In this document: positions 46,281-55,122 of the stretch, in pieces | Position numbering within the stretch: the stretch's first letter is position 1 | How the letters are laid out: each line of letters starts with the position of its first letter | NCBI RefSeq assembly: GCF_006151805.1 | Contig: NZ_VDDA01000001.1 | Coordinates: 852,168 to 916,167 of the forward strand | DNA length: 64,000 bases | From: Methylobacterium terricola | GTDB lineage: Bacteria; Pseudomonadota; Alphaproteobacteria; Rhizobiales; Beijerinckiaceae | Direction of reading: 5' to 3' | Program-made: the position numbers and the translations under genes | The notes under the pieces: model-generated | Told to the model about the DNA's origin: nothing | Database searches by the model: none | Seen by the model: only the letters and a program-made list of their open reading frames with translations

Positions 46281-49200
46281 ATGGCGGGCGGTATCGCATT
46301 CGACGCGGAAGCCTTCGCGGCGTTCAAGGCGGCGCGGGGCGGTGGGGGATCTCTCGCGCCTGCTCCCGCCAGTGCTCCGCCCTCCTCGCCGGCCGGCGGG
46401 TTCGATCCTGCCGAGTTCGAGGCGTTCAAGGCGCGGCGCGGCAGCGGCTCGGGCACGCCCGGGGCGCTTAACATCCGCGTGGGTGCGAGGCCTGACCCCG
46501 CCTCGTTCGATGATCGGTTCGGCGCCGGGCCGATGGCGCGCCAGGGCGCCGCGCCGCGGGCCGTCGGCGGTGGCGATGCTCCGTCGATCGGCAACGACCA
46601 GGCGTCGGCGGATGCCCTGTATGCGGGACTGCAGCAGCGTGCCGACGAACGGCTGATAGGCCCTGCCTCGGCCGGCAACGCCGCGGCTGCGGGCCTGCGC
46701 GAGTTCGCCAACACAGCCTTGCTCAACCTGCCCCGGAACGCAGCGGCGGCCATCGCCAGCGCCCCGGAATGGCTCGGCGGCAACGGTGCATCGTTCGGCT
46801 CGAACTACCAGCTCGCGCGCGATCAGGACGACGCCCTTGCGCGCCAGAACCCGAAATCAGCCCTCGCGGGGACGATTGGCGGTATCGGGGCGGGCGCGGT
46901 GGTCCTGCCGGCGTGGGGCGGGGCATCCGGTATCTGGGGCAGGGCTGGTCAGGCGGCGGCCACGGGTGCGGGATACGGCGCGGCAAGCGAGTATCTCGAC
47001 GGCAAAGACCTTGAGCGGGCTGGGTACGCGGGTGCCGCCGGCTTCGCGCTCGGTGGCGCTGGCAGTGTCGCGATCGAAAAGGCGGCCCCGGTCGTTCTCC
47101 GGCTGGCCGAACGCGGCATTCAGGTGTTCCGGCCGGCGGCCCCGGGTGCTCTTCCCACGCTCACGGCAGAGGCCGCGGCGGCGCTCCGAGAAGTCGGCGT
47201 TGATCCCGCCTCGCTCCCGGCTGACGCACAGGCGCAGCTTGCGCAGGCGTTCGCGGCCAAGGGCGTGTCCGTGCCGGTGGCGCGCGAGGCTATCGCGGCG
47301 GAGCAGGGCATTACGCTATCCCGGGGACAGGCCACTCAGGATCCGCAGGCCGCCGCGCTGGAAGCCGGCGCCCTGGCAGGCAGCCGCGGCGCTCGCGCGC
47401 AGGGCATCGCCACCGAGTTCGATCAGCAGCAGGCAGCCCAGATCGCAGCGGCCCGGGATCGACTGCAGGGTGTGGCCGCGCGGGGCGTCGAGCGGATCGA
47501 CAACCCTCAAGCCGCGTTCGAAGCGGTCGCCGATCGCGCCCGACTGGCCGGTGATGAGACTGCGCAGCGGATCGCAGCGGCCCGACAAGCCGAACAGGAG
47601 GCCCTAGGAGCCGTGTCGGGCCCCGCGGGTGCCGACGCCTTGTTCGGGGCGCAATCGGCCGTGGCAGGCGTGCGTGAGGCGGCGGAGCAGGCCCGCGGCC
47701 GGTATCGCGAGGCTTACGGCGACGTGGCGGCGATCCCGGGCACCTTCGCCCCGGGCGCTCTGTCCGATGTCGGCGCGTCGGTGCGGCGCTCGCTTGGTCC
47801 CGAAGTGCCGATTGACCCGGTCCTGACGCCGGCCGCGGCGCGGGCGCTGCAGGATCTCGACAACCTGCCGGCGGTGCTCGGGCTCGGGCCGGATCGGGGG
47901 CCAAACCTTCGCGAAGTCGAGCAGATCCGCAAGCGGCTCGTGTCGTACTACGGAGGCACGGCTCAGAACCCGACAGATCGTCGGGCGATGGGCGCGGTGA
48001 TGAACGCGTTCGATCAGCGCGTAGAGGACTTGATGGCGGTCGGGCGGTTCGGGCAGCAGCCTGCATCCCGTGCCGGCAACTTCCTGGATCAGCCGCCCGC
48101 TCCCCCGACGCCTCGGGCGGGCAACTTCCTTGACATGGCGGATGCACAGCAGGGGCAGGGCACGCCCGAGACCCTGACGCGCTATCTCGCCCGGACCGGC
48201 GGCATCGCTCTTGATGACGAGGCACGGGCGGCCGACCTGAACCGCCTGTATGTGCCAGGGCAAGGCACGCTGGCCCGCCGCACTGGCCGAACGGCTGATG
48301 ATCTCCGGGTGGCGCTGCAAGAGGAAGGCTTCTTCCCCCCGGATGCCCTCGGCGGGATCTCGGCCCGTGACGTGCAGGACCGGATCATTGAAGCGATCCA
48401 ACGGGAGCAGCGCGGGCAACCGCTCTACCGCGCGCAGGACGAGGCAGCCGCGGCGGCCCGGAGCGCGGCTCGAGGCTCGGACGAGGCGGCCGATTACGCC
48501 GCCCGGCTGGATCGGGAAACCAGGCGCACGGCCATCGCCCTTGAAGCCGAAGGGCTGTCGGCCCGGGACCTTGACCCCGCCACCCTGCGCGACGCGGCAG
48601 AGATGGTACTGCGCCGAGAGGTCGATGACGCCGGCACAGCCTATGAGCGGGCCGCTCGGGAACGTGCGGGGCTTGCCGGCGACGGGGCACCGCGGGGCGA
48701 TGTCATCCCGGATGCGCCCTTCCCGGGTCTGGGCGAGGCGGTCGGCCCTGCGGCCTCGGATGCACTGCCGATCGGCGACACGGCGCCGGCAGAGGCGATG
48801 CGGAAGGCTCGCGGTCTCTTCCGCGACTACAAGGAGGCGTTCTCGCCCCGTGGCCCTGGCGATGTGGCAGGCCAGCGGCTCCGCCAGATCGTGGAGCGGG
48901 ATGCGTCTCCGTCCGACATGGTGACGGCCCTGTTCGGGACGACGACGGGCAAGGTCTCGGCGGGTCAGATGCAGACCCTTGCGAGGGTGCGGGGAGCCGT
49001 CGGCGCCGATAGCGAGACGTGGAAGACGGTCCAGCAGGCCTTGATTGCGCGATACCTCGGCGGGGAAAGCCAGGGCCTCGCGGGGCGCCTGGATTACCTC
49101 CTGCGGGGCGAGGGGCGCGCCCTGGCAACCGGGTTCCTGACTGAGGAGCAGCGCGCGGGCCTCGGGCGGCTGCGGAGCGCCATCAACCAGACCGAGCGGG

Positions 49201-49841
49201 TACAGGCGGAGGCGCCCGCGTGGGTCTCGAACCTCGAACGGTCGGGCTTCGATCCAAACGCCATCGCGGCAAGCCTGTTCGGCTCGGGCGTGCCGGGCTC
49301 GCGGGTCGGCGCTGCGGCGGAGGCGAAGGCCGCCAAGGCGTTCTTGGGCGAGGGGTCGCAGGAATGGGCGATGCTCCGACAGGCTGCCGTGCAACGGGTG
49401 GTCGATACCTCGGCGCCGGCCGCGAAGATCGTTGAGCGGCTACGGGCCTTCACGGAAGGGCCGGGCTCGGGCCTCGCCAGGGAGCTATTTGGCGCCGAGG
49501 AGCTTTCGCACTTCCGGCGGCTTGAGGTGGCGCTGCGGGCGACGATCCGGCCGGATGGAGGAGTGCGGCCCGGATCTGAGCGGGCCGCAGCCGCGGTGGC
49601 GAAGGCCGTCGATCTGATCGCGGGCGCTGTGGCGTTCAAGGTCGGCGGGCCGGGGGCGGGTCTCGCGGCCTACGGCGCCAAGGTCGGGCAACGGGCGCTG
49701 GTCGGCGGCGTCGGGGCCTCGAAAACCCGGACTTCGTTCCAGGGCGGCGCGCCGCGAGTGCCACAGGCCGCCCCGGTGCTGGATCTCCGCCAGATCGGCC
49801 CGGGTTCGGGGCTGGCGGCGGAATACGGCTTGGCCGATTAG
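46281..49841 (+). CDS. Large virion-internal/DNA ejection protein
   Basis: The 1186-aa protein begins with two copies of a short motif (FDAEAFAAFKAARG and FDPAEFEAFKARRG). It then has an Ala/Gly-rich membrane-active-looking region (GGIGAGAVVLPAWGGASGIW, about 195-260). Long Ala/Arg/Gln-rich helical stretches predicted as coiled coil fill the rest. The C terminus is hydrophobic (LIAGAVAFKVGGPGAGLAAYG). This matches the third, largest ejection protein of podoviruses. The gene is intact although capsid genes are missing. Confidence 0.7.
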   Translation: MAGGIAFDAEAFAAFKAARGGGGSLAPAPASAPPSSPAGGFDPAEFEAFKARRGSGSGTPGALNIRVGARPDPASFDDRFGAGPMARQGAAPRAVGGGDAPSIGNDQASADALYAGLQQRADERLIGPASAGNAAAAGLREFANTALLNLPRNAAAAIASAPEWLGGNGASFGSNYQLARDQDDALARQNPKSALAGTIGGIGAGAVVLPAWGGASGIWGRAGQAAATGAGYGAASEYLDGKDLERAGYAGAAGFALGGAGSVAIEKAAPVVLRLAERGIQVFRPAAPGALPTLTAEAAAALREVGVDPASLPADAQAQLAQAFAAKGVSVPVAREAIAAEQGITLSRGQATQDPQAAALEAGALAGSRGARAQGIATEFDQQQAAQIAAARDRLQGVAARGVERIDNPQAAFEAVADRARLAGDETAQRIAAARQAEQEALGAVSGPAGADALFGAQSAVAGVREAAEQARGRYREAYGDVAAIPGTFAPGALSDVGASVRRSLGPEVPIDPVLTPAAARALQDLDNLPAVLGLGPDRGPNLREVEQIRKRLVSYYGGTAQNPTDRRAMGAVMNAFDQRVEDLMAVGRFGQQPASRAGNFLDQPPAPPTPRAGNFLDMADAQQGQGTPETLTRYLARTGGIALDDEARAADLNRLYVPGQGTLARRTGRTADDLRVALQEEGFFPPDALGGISARDVQDRIIEAIQREQRGQPLYRAQDEAAAAARSAARGSDEAADYAARLDRETRRTAIALEAEGLSARDLDPATLRDAAEMVLRREVDDAGTAYERAARERAGLAGDGAPRGDVIPDAPFPGLGEAVGPAASDALPIGDTAPAEAMRKARGLFRDYKEAFSPRGPGDVAGQRLRQIVERDASPSDMVTALFGTTTGKVSAGQMQTLARVRGAVGADSETWKTVQQALIARYLGGESQGLAGRLDYLLRGEGRALATGFLTEEQRAGLGRLRSAINQTERVQAEAPAWVSNLERSGFDPNAIAASLFGSGVPGSRVGAAAEAKAAKAFLGEGSQEWAMLRQAAVQRVVDTSAPAAKIVERLRAFTEGPGSGLARELFGAEELSHFRRLEVALRATIRPDGGVRPGSERAAAAVAKAVDLIAGAVAFKVGGPGAGLAAYGAKVGQRALVGGVGASKTRTSFQGGAPRVPQAAPVLDLRQIGPGSGLAAEYGLAD

Positions 49842-49944
49842 GTTCGATTGGGCTGGCGCTGCGATCGAGGCAGCGCCACCTTAGCGGTATGGCCGGACAA
49901 CGCCGAGTTGAGCGGTCGAGCCCGCCGCGAGAGACGATCCTTCA

Positions 49945-50328
49945 ATGGCCGCAATGACCGCTATCGGAATGGCGATGCCGATTGCTGCGGCCTCGATCGT
50001 CAGCGTCGGCCTGTTTGCATGGATGTGGCGTGGATATCAGCATGATCGTGCCCGCGGTAGGGCGCCGTGGTATCTAGAAATATCACTACTGATTATCCCT
50101 ACAATATATGGCTCATTTGTATATTTTTTAAGAAACACGTCGCCAACAACATATTTTAGCATATTCGGCGCGGCTATGATCGCGCATATTTTATGTTTTG
50201 CTGTCCTGTTTATATTATCAAGGGTGGTCTGGATTGAGCGCGACAAGCCAATCCGAGAGAGGATTTTGCCCACTGCCATTCTGATTGGTCTTATTACGTT
50301 GATCCTCTCCGGTGCTTTCACGGGCTGA
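49945..50328 (+). CDS. Small membrane protein, hypothetical
   Basis: The 127-aa protein has four hydrophobic segments (IAAASIVSVGLFAWMW, YLEISLLIIPTIYGSFVYFL, FSIFGAAMIAHILCFAVLFI and ILPTAILIGLITLILSGAF). Base composition is AT-rich compared with the flanking virion genes, which suggests separate acquisition. A holin-like or superinfection-exclusion role is possible from size and position only. Confidence 0.6.
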   Translation: MAAMTAIGMAMPIAAASIVSVGLFAWMWRGYQHDRARGRAPWYLEISLLIIPTIYGSFVYFLRNTSPTTYFSIFGAAMIAHILCFAVLFILSRVVWIERDKPIRERILPTAILIGLITLILSGAFTG

Positions 50329-50407
50329 AACGCCGAACGCCTCCGCGCGGCCCTGGCGGGCGTCGGGGAGGCATTGGAGGCAACGCAACAGGGGTGAGGA
50401 TCAGGCG

Positions 50408-50680
50408 TCAGGGCCGGCGGTCGAAGATGGCCCGGACCTTCGCAACCTCGGGCGGCTCCTCGCACCGTAGCAGCTCGGCGGCCTCGGCGTGGCATTCAAG
50501 CCAGCGCTCCGCGAAGTAGAGCAGGCGGCCCCCGGCGTTGTCATAGCCGACGCGGGACACCCTGAGGCTGGCGCGCTCCATCCGCCGGAACAGGTAGCGG
50601 ATCCGCAGGCACAGCCACAGGAACCGAGCGGTTTGGCGAGCGGATAGGCGCGGTTCGGGAGCAGGGATCGCGGTCGGCAT
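50408..50680 (-). CDS. Hypothetical protein of the small-gene operon (90 aa)
   Basis: The protein begins MPTAIPAPEPRLSARQTARF and contains FLWLCLRIRYLFRRMERA and LLYFAERWLECHAEAAEL. It ends AKVRAIFDRRP. The ATG lies 2 bp after the stop of the previous gene; an overlapping GTG 9 bp earlier is the alternative. It is predicted helical and basic. I recall related short proteins from Methylobacterium prophages, but no function. Confidence 0.6.
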   Translation of the reverse strand: MPTAIPAPEPRLSARQTARFLWLCLRIRYLFRRMERASLRVSRVGYDNAGGRLLYFAERWLECHAEAAELLRCEEPPEVAKVRAIFDRRP

Positions 50681-50682
50681 GA

Positions 50683-50865
50683 TCAGCACCCGACGAGCCA
50701 GAGGACGACGAGGGCGGCGGCGGTGACGATGTTGCCGCGTCCGGCTTCGTGGCCCGCCCTGGCGAGCACCTGGCGGCGGATGGCGCGCAGCCGCATGAGG
50801 CCGAAGGCGACGCCGCGGGGCTGGCCGAGGGCGAGGGACAGGCGGGCGGTGGTGGCGAGCTTCAT
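50683..50865 (-). CDS. Hypothetical protein with C-terminal hydrophobic segment (60 aa)
   Basis: MKLATTARLSLALGQPRG is followed by an Arg-rich middle and a hydrophobic end, VTAAALVVLWLVGC. The ATG overlaps the preceding stop (ATGA) and has GGAG 8 nt upstream. It fits a small tail-anchored or signal-bearing membrane protein. Confidence 0.55.
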   Translation of the reverse strand: MKLATTARLSLALGQPRGVAFGLMRLRAIRRQVLARAGHEAGRGNIVTAAALVVLWLVGC

Positions 50866-51164
50866 CGGCGGGTCTCCGGGGTGGTGGTTTCGAGATCGAG
50901 ATCTGATCCGCGCAGCCAGATCACCTGCGAGGCGTGGCCTTCGGGGGCGCCAAGGGACGGCTCGTCGTCTCCGCCGTCCTCGGTGTCCGGGTTGCCGTCG
51001 GCACGATCCAGGATGCCGATGAGGCGGTTCGCGGTCTCAAGGGCGGCCTCAATGGCCCGCTCGATGTGATCGCGGATCTCGGGGTCCAGGGCAGTACCGG
51101 CGGTCGCCGGGGTGGCGCCGGCAGCGCTGTGCTGCCGAGCCGGGAAGGTGAGGACGTTAGACAC
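50862..51164 (-). CDS. Hypothetical protein (100 aa)
   Basis: The GTG-started protein (MSNVLTFPARQHSAAGATPA) has one helical stretch (DHIERAIEAALETANRLIGI) and an acidic linker (DTEDGGDDEPS). GGAG lies upstream of the GTG, 3 bp after the stop of the larger upstream gene. 'LTFPAR' starts are common among small alphaproteobacterial phage proteins. No function. Confidence 0.55.
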   Translation of the reverse strand: MSNVLTFPARQHSAAGATPATAGTALDPEIRDHIERAIEAALETANRLIGILDRADGNPDTEDGGDDEPSLGAPEGHASQVIWLRGSDLDLETTTPETRR

Positions 51165-51167
51165 GGG

Positions 51168-52343
51168 TCAGGCTCCCCACGCCTGAGAAATCTCGCGCAT
51201 CATGTCGGCGTCGCGGATGCGGCCTTCGCAGTCGATCTCATGCTGAAGGCGCAGGCTCAGGATGTAATCGCGCTCTCTGTCGTTCTGCGGACTACGGCTC
51301 GTGATTTCGTCAACGATCCGATCACCGACCAGGGCAGCGCGGGCCTCCTCGAACTCTGCAAGCTTGCCTGCCATCGTCATGTGGATGCAGCCGCGCTGAT
51401 CTCTCGAGGCGATGCTGTAGGGCCGCGCTCCGATGCCGTCCCAGAGATGCTGAGCCGCCCGGTACGCCTCGTGGAGGTTCACAAGCTGCAGGACGGTGAG
51501 CGGCCTCAGGTCGACCTTCGCGGCCGAGGCCCCAGCCCCGTCGCCCCCGTCGCGCAGATCCTGCGCCTCCGCGAAGACCTGATCGGAGCGGAACATGAGC
51601 GCATGCAATGCGTCGATCCGCAGTTCGCGGGTGAGCCGGGTTTCCAACTCGGCGCTGGCTGCCCCGTCGAGGTCGTTGCACACTGCATTGAACTGGCGGG
51701 TGCGCTCGGATTGGGCGACATGGTGCAGGCGCATCGCCATGAAGGACAGCCATTCGGCCGCGGGCTTCGCGCGAACCGTGCCGGCTGCGTCAGCGTAGGT
51801 CACGAGGCCGGTCGTGCGGTCGTAGGCGTCGAAGCGGGCGGATGGGGATGGCGGGGCGGTCTCAGCCTCGACGGGCTTGGGCTCGGCCTCCTGCGCCGGC
51901 TCCGGTGCGTGCTCGCGGAACCGGAGATTGCGGTAGGCGATGGACAGCGGGTCGTTGCGGGTGCCGGCATAGCCTCGGACGAGAAAGCCGTTCTCACGCT
52001 CGATGACGGCTGCGGCGTAGGAGCCCCGGTCGGCATCGGAGATCAGCGGGGCGTGCAGCAGGGCGCGGAACGCCTCTTCCTCGGCCGCGCGCAGGGCGAC
52101 TAGATCGGCACCGCCCTCGTTCATGTTCTCCAGGCACCGGGCATAGGCGAGGTTGTGCGCCGTGATGAGGTCGGTCAGGGGTTTGGACGGTCGGCTACCG
52201 CCTTTGAGCTGGGGCCACTGAGCCCGCTTCGGGGGCTTCCCGATGACCTTCGCGGCGGAGCCCTTCAGGGCATGATAGCGCTCGCGCAGGGACGGGCGGG
52301 GCGCATCGGGATTGCGGCGGGGGAGCTTCAGAGACAGCGGCAT
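51168..52343 (-). CDS. Hypothetical protein (391 aa), head of the small-gene operon
   Basis: The 391-aa protein has a basic N terminus (MPLSLKLPRRNPDAPRPSLR) and a helical core (LITAHNLAYARCLENMNEGG, AALRAAEEEAFRALL). It also has a linker rich in Pro/Glu and a second helical region (LTVLQLVNLHEAYRAAQHLW). I recall similar proteins from Methylobacterium genomes only. There is no enzymatic motif or membrane segment. It heads the leftward set of four genes down to 50408. Confidence 0.65.
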   Translation of the reverse strand: MPLSLKLPRRNPDAPRPSLRERYHALKGSAAKVIGKPPKRAQWPQLKGGSRPSKPLTDLITAHNLAYARCLENMNEGGADLVALRAAEEEAFRALLHAPLISDADRGSYAAAVIERENGFLVRGYAGTRNDPLSIAYRNLRFREHAPEPAQEAEPKPVEAETAPPSPSARFDAYDRTTGLVTYADAAGTVRAKPAAEWLSFMAMRLHHVAQSERTRQFNAVCNDLDGAASAELETRLTRELRIDALHALMFRSDQVFAEAQDLRDGGDGAGASAAKVDLRPLTVLQLVNLHEAYRAAQHLWDGIGARPYSIASRDQRGCIHMTMAGKLAEFEEARAALVGDRIVDEITSRSPQNDRERDYILSLRLQHEIDCEGRIRDADMMREISQAWGA

Positions 52344-52400
52344 GATAGCGCTCCAATGCTGTAATGCTGTGATGCTTCAGTGCTGGTGGAGGAGTGAACG

Positions 52401-52691
52401 TCAGAGGTGCGTGGCGAGGCCGATCAGGTGCATTCCGCCGCCGATCAGGATCACGGCGGCCAGCAGGTCGCCGGAGGCCGCCAGGAAGCGCGCGGCGCGC
52501 ACGTGGGGCGTGTCCGGCCGGGTGGCGAAGGCGCCGTCGTTGGCGTCCCATTCCTCGCCCTCGTGGGGCTCATCCACGCCCGGAGGCGGGGCGGGCTCGC
52601 GGCGCTGGAAGGCCCGCGAAGGGAAGTAGGATCGGGCCTCGGGCGACTGAGGGACGACGGGCGGGATGGGGCGGCGGGGAGCGGAGGCCAT
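52401..52691 (-). CDS. Hypothetical protein with C-terminal membrane segment (96 aa)
   Basis: The protein has a Pro-rich N terminus (MASAPRRPIPPVVPQSP), an acidic middle (DEPHEGEEWDANDGAF) and a C-terminal hydrophobic stretch (DLLAAVILIGGGMHLIGLAT). GAGG precedes the ATG. It lies 10 bp after the next upstream gene and is likely cotranscribed. Confidence 0.55.
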   Translation of the reverse strand: MASAPRRPIPPVVPQSPEARSYFPSRAFQRREPAPPPGVDEPHEGEEWDANDGAFATRPDTPHVRAARFLAASGDLLAAVILIGGGMHLIGLATHL

Positions 52692-52701
52692 AGCTCGAGC
52701 C

Positions 52702-53502
52702 TCACGCCTGGATCTGCGCGCGGGCGATCATCACGGCGAACCGCTCGAACAGCCACGCCCCGAACGCCTGCTTGTCGAAGTCCTGCGCCACCGTGGCGAG
52801 GTAGACGGAGAGGGTGCGAACCTCCTCGGCGCCGGCCGGGGTGAGGGCGAGCAGGGCGTTGAGGGCGGCAACCTCCTCCTCGGCTGCGCGATCGGCGATG
52901 GCGAGCAGTAGGGGTTCGTCAGGAGCGCTGTCCTCCTCTGCCTTCACGTAATCAGCCACGGCCTGATTGACGGCGAGGTTGGCGGAGCGGTGTGCCTCGA
53001 TCGCGGCGACGAGCGGGCTCGGGCCACGCGGCGCCGGCAGGGCGATCACGGCCGGGGGCGAGGCCTCGGGGACGAACATCACGAGTTCGGCGAGCCGGGC
53101 CTTAAGCTGCGCGCCGAGATGGCAGCCGCCAAGCCCGGCCGTCAGCAGGTTGTCCCGCTCCTCGGCGACGTACCACCGAAGATGGGCGATCAGGGCGTGG
53201 GCGCCGGCCCGGGTGCCGCAGGCGGTGCCAAGGAGGCTCTGCGCGGCCTCGTATTCGGCTTCCTCGGCCTCGGATGCCTCGTCGTCGGGAGCGATCTGGA
53301 AGGCGGCCCAGGTGCGGCGGTGAGCCCGGATAGCCGACAGGATCGGATCGGCGACCGCCACGGGCGCCGGCAGGGCCAGGATGGGGGCGGCAGCGACGGG
53401 GGCCGCCTTCGCCACCGGAGCGGCGAGGAGGGCAGCAGCGCCGGCCACGATGGCGCAGCGGGACTGCAGGACGGTCATGAGGGCGAGCGTCATCGAGACC
53501 AT
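52702..53502 (-). CDS. Hypothetical protein (266 aa), Methylobacterium type
   Basis: The protein begins MVSMTLALMTVLQSRCAIVA with an Ala-rich hydrophobic start that may be a signal or anchor. Two similar helical modules follow: DPILSAIRAHRRTWAAF and SPLVAAIEAHRSANLAV, each with acidic runs after it, so it is an internal duplication. The end has EVAALNALLALTPAGAEEVR, seen in many short Methylobacterium proteins. AGGAG precedes the chosen ATG. No function. Confidence 0.6.
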   Translation of the reverse strand: MVSMTLALMTVLQSRCAIVAGAAALLAAPVAKAAPVAAAPILALPAPVAVADPILSAIRAHRRTWAAFQIAPDDEASEAEEAEYEAAQSLLGTACGTRAGAHALIAHLRWYVAEERDNLLTAGLGGCHLGAQLKARLAELVMFVPEASPPAVIALPAPRGPSPLVAAIEAHRSANLAVNQAVADYVKAEEDSAPDEPLLLAIADRAAEEEVAALNALLALTPAGAEEVRTLSVYLATVAQDFDKQAFGAWLFERFAVMIARAQIQA

Positions 53503-53572
53503 GAGCGGTGCTCCTGATTGGAAGTCGTCGGGTTGTGGTGGGTGCGTGGTCCGGGGTGCCGCCCCGGGCGGA

Positions 53573-53869
53573 TCAGTGCGCCTTGGCGGCGCGGGCGGCC
53601 TTGGCGAGGCTCCAGGTGGCCTTGAGGGTGACGGACAGGGCCTCGCCCCAGGTCGAGCCCGTGCGGGCCTGGTGGACGCGGGCGGCGGCGGTGGCGGCGG
53701 CCATGATGGCGGCGCGGTCGAACTCGCCACCGACGACGAGGTGGCGGCGCTTGGCGGAGGTGGCGGCGATCAGGCCGCGGGCGGCGAGGAGGCCAGCGGG
53801 GCGCTTGGCGCGATCGGCGGCGACGGCGTGCATCGCAGCGGTCCAGTCGATCTGTCGGATGGCGGCCAT
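53573..53869 (-). CDS. Hypothetical protein (98 aa)
   Basis: MAAIRQIDWTAAMHAVAADR opens a small Ala/Arg-rich helical protein ending SLAKAARAAKAH. GGGG with AAGCCG precedes the ATG. It is divergent from the XRE regulator gene with 70 bp between starts, so it may be its target. No function. Confidence 0.55.
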   Translation of the reverse strand: MAAIRQIDWTAAMHAVAADRAKRPAGLLAARGLIAATSAKRRHLVVGGEFDRAAIMAAATAAARVHQARTGSTWGEALSVTLKATWSLAKAARAAKAH

Positions 53870-53891
53870 CGGCTTGCCCCTGGCGTTTCGT

Positions 53892-53917
53892 CTGAAATCA
53901 GCTATAATGACTGAGAA
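53892..53917 (+). promoter_or_regulatory. Candidate promoter/operator of the XRE gene
   Basis: A perfect TATAAT at 53903-53908 lies inside TCAG-CTATAATGA-CTGA, a short inverted repeat with 9-bp spacing, midway between the divergent genes. An XRE protein binding here could repress itself. No good -35 is visible. Confidence 0.4.
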
Positions 53918-53939
53918 TAGGCAAGGCAAGCTTTTTTGC

Positions 53940-54212
53940 ATGAATTCAGTCGAAAAGTTGATTTCGGGTCCGCAGTGCCGGGCGGCTCGTGCCCTCCTCG
54001 ATTGGAGTAGGGAAGATCTGGCAGAGGCCAGCAAGGTGTCTCGCGCCGCTATTGCCGACTTTGAGGCAGGTAAGAGGCAGGTAAGGGAGCGCACCGTTGA
54101 TGATATAAGGGAGGCGTTTGAGAAGGCTGGCCTTGAGTTCATCCCCGAGAACGGCGGCGGTGCCGGTATCCGCTTCCGCAACCGAGCAGACGGGACGCGC
54201 GAGGAGCACTAG
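53940..54212 (+). CDS. XRE-family helix-turn-helix regulator
   Basis: The 90-aa protein has an HTH at about 12-60: CRAARALLDWSREDLAEAS, VSRAAIADFEAGKR. The C-terminal part (FIPENGGGAGIRFRNRADG) is a typical tail of small alphaproteobacterial XRE regulators. It lies first in a rightward group with two unknown genes and a metallopeptidase, and probably controls them. Confidence 0.85.
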   Translation: MNSVEKLISGPQCRAARALLDWSREDLAEASKVSRAAIADFEAGKRQVRERTVDDIREAFEKAGLEFIPENGGGAGIRFRNRADGTREEH

Positions 54213-54220
54213 GAGGCGCT

Positions 54221-54577
54221 ATGACCGAACGTGTGGAGAAATGCGCCTTCGAGACTTATCAGGCGTTCCTAAAAGATAAATACCGCCCTCCGAGCAAGGG
54301 AGGAAATACAAAGGCTTGGCATCAGCATGTCATCAAGGTGGGTGATGAAAATTACTCATTTCTTGCTCTAGGCGCAGCCAAGTGGGCCTATGCTGGTGAT
54401 TTGATATCTTTCGAATGGGAGTGGGATCAATCCCAGAAGTATCGAAATATTACCACTGAAACATTCAGAGCTTGGAATAAGAAGGGCGAAAGCGTCGTGC
54501 GAGGGAACCGCGGATCTAAGCCGTGGCGCACAGCTGACACTCGACTTCCAGCGTCACGCCGCGAACAGCGCGATTAA
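54221..54577 (+). CDS. Hypothetical protein (118 aa)
   Basis: MTERVEKCAFETYQAFLKDK begins a charged protein with aromatic clusters (KWAYAGDLISFEWEWDQSQK). AGGAGG lies 5 nt before the ATG, and the gene starts 8 bp after the XRE gene. It is more AT-rich than the XRE gene. No family recognised. Confidence 0.6.
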   Translation: MTERVEKCAFETYQAFLKDKYRPPSKGGNTKAWHQHVIKVGDENYSFLALGAAKWAYAGDLISFEWEWDQSQKYRNITTETFRAWNKKGESVVRGNRGSKPWRTADTRLPASRREQRD

Positions 54578-54606
54578 TGGCCGAAATAGCACAGATGTGA
54601 GGCGGC

Positions 54607-55122
54607 ATGACCCCCTGTGAATTTCTTGAGGAAGTTGCCCATCCAAACATGGTGCAGGCCTTAGAAGAACCTGACAGTAAGTTGCGTATAATAAACGCTA
54701 TAATGAGCCTGGATGCTCTTGCTGGTATTATCTACACTTATGGTTCGTCAATTAAAGATCCAGCCATTTCCGCGTTCAAGAGTGATACTAAATTTAGAGA
54801 CAATCTCGCTGAAATCTCGCACAGCTTCAAGGTGCTTCGCGACACTGCTTTTTCCATCAAGCATGGCGAGCTTACCCATGATAAGCCTCGGTTGGTTCGT
54901 TCCGTGGGATCTATTCAGGAGCGAATAAACGGTTTTGGGCTATTTAGGCTTGGCGATGAAATTGGTGGAAGCGTCGTTGTGATCGAATACGATCCCGGTC
55001 CGGGTTATATGCGCGCCAGTTCAGCCGTTGCCGACACTTACCGGATGCTCCGACGAATTGTGGAGGGCGGCCCAGCCGAGACAGATGAGCACGATGATCG
55101 CCCCGGGGAAGTCGATGAGTGA
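54607..55122 (+). CDS. Hypothetical protein (171 aa)
   Basis: The AT-rich gene encodes a mostly helical protein with LRIINAIMSLDALAGIIYTY, DTAFSIKHGELTHDKPRLVR and IEYDPGPGYMRASSAV. It ends acidic (DEHDDRPGEVDE). It overlaps the start of the M41-like gene by 8 bp. 'SIKHGELTH' with an adjacent Asp-rich end is suggestive of a nucleic-acid- or stress-related protein, but this is not enough to assign a function. Confidence 0.6.
   Translation: MTPCEFLEEVAHPNMVQALEEPDSKLRIINAIMSLDALAGIIYTYGSSIKDPAISAFKSDTKFRDNLAEISHSFKVLRDTAFSIKHGELTHDKPRLVRSVGSIQERINGFGLFRLGDEIGGSVVVIEYDPGPGYMRASSAVADTYRMLRRIVEGGPAETDEHDDRPGEVDE

Noticed and set aside
47604..49394. A 596-codon leftward frame inside the large ejection-protein gene
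   Set aside because: It is antisense to an intact 1186-aa frame that is positioned 1 bp after its neighbour, and has no recognisable motif.
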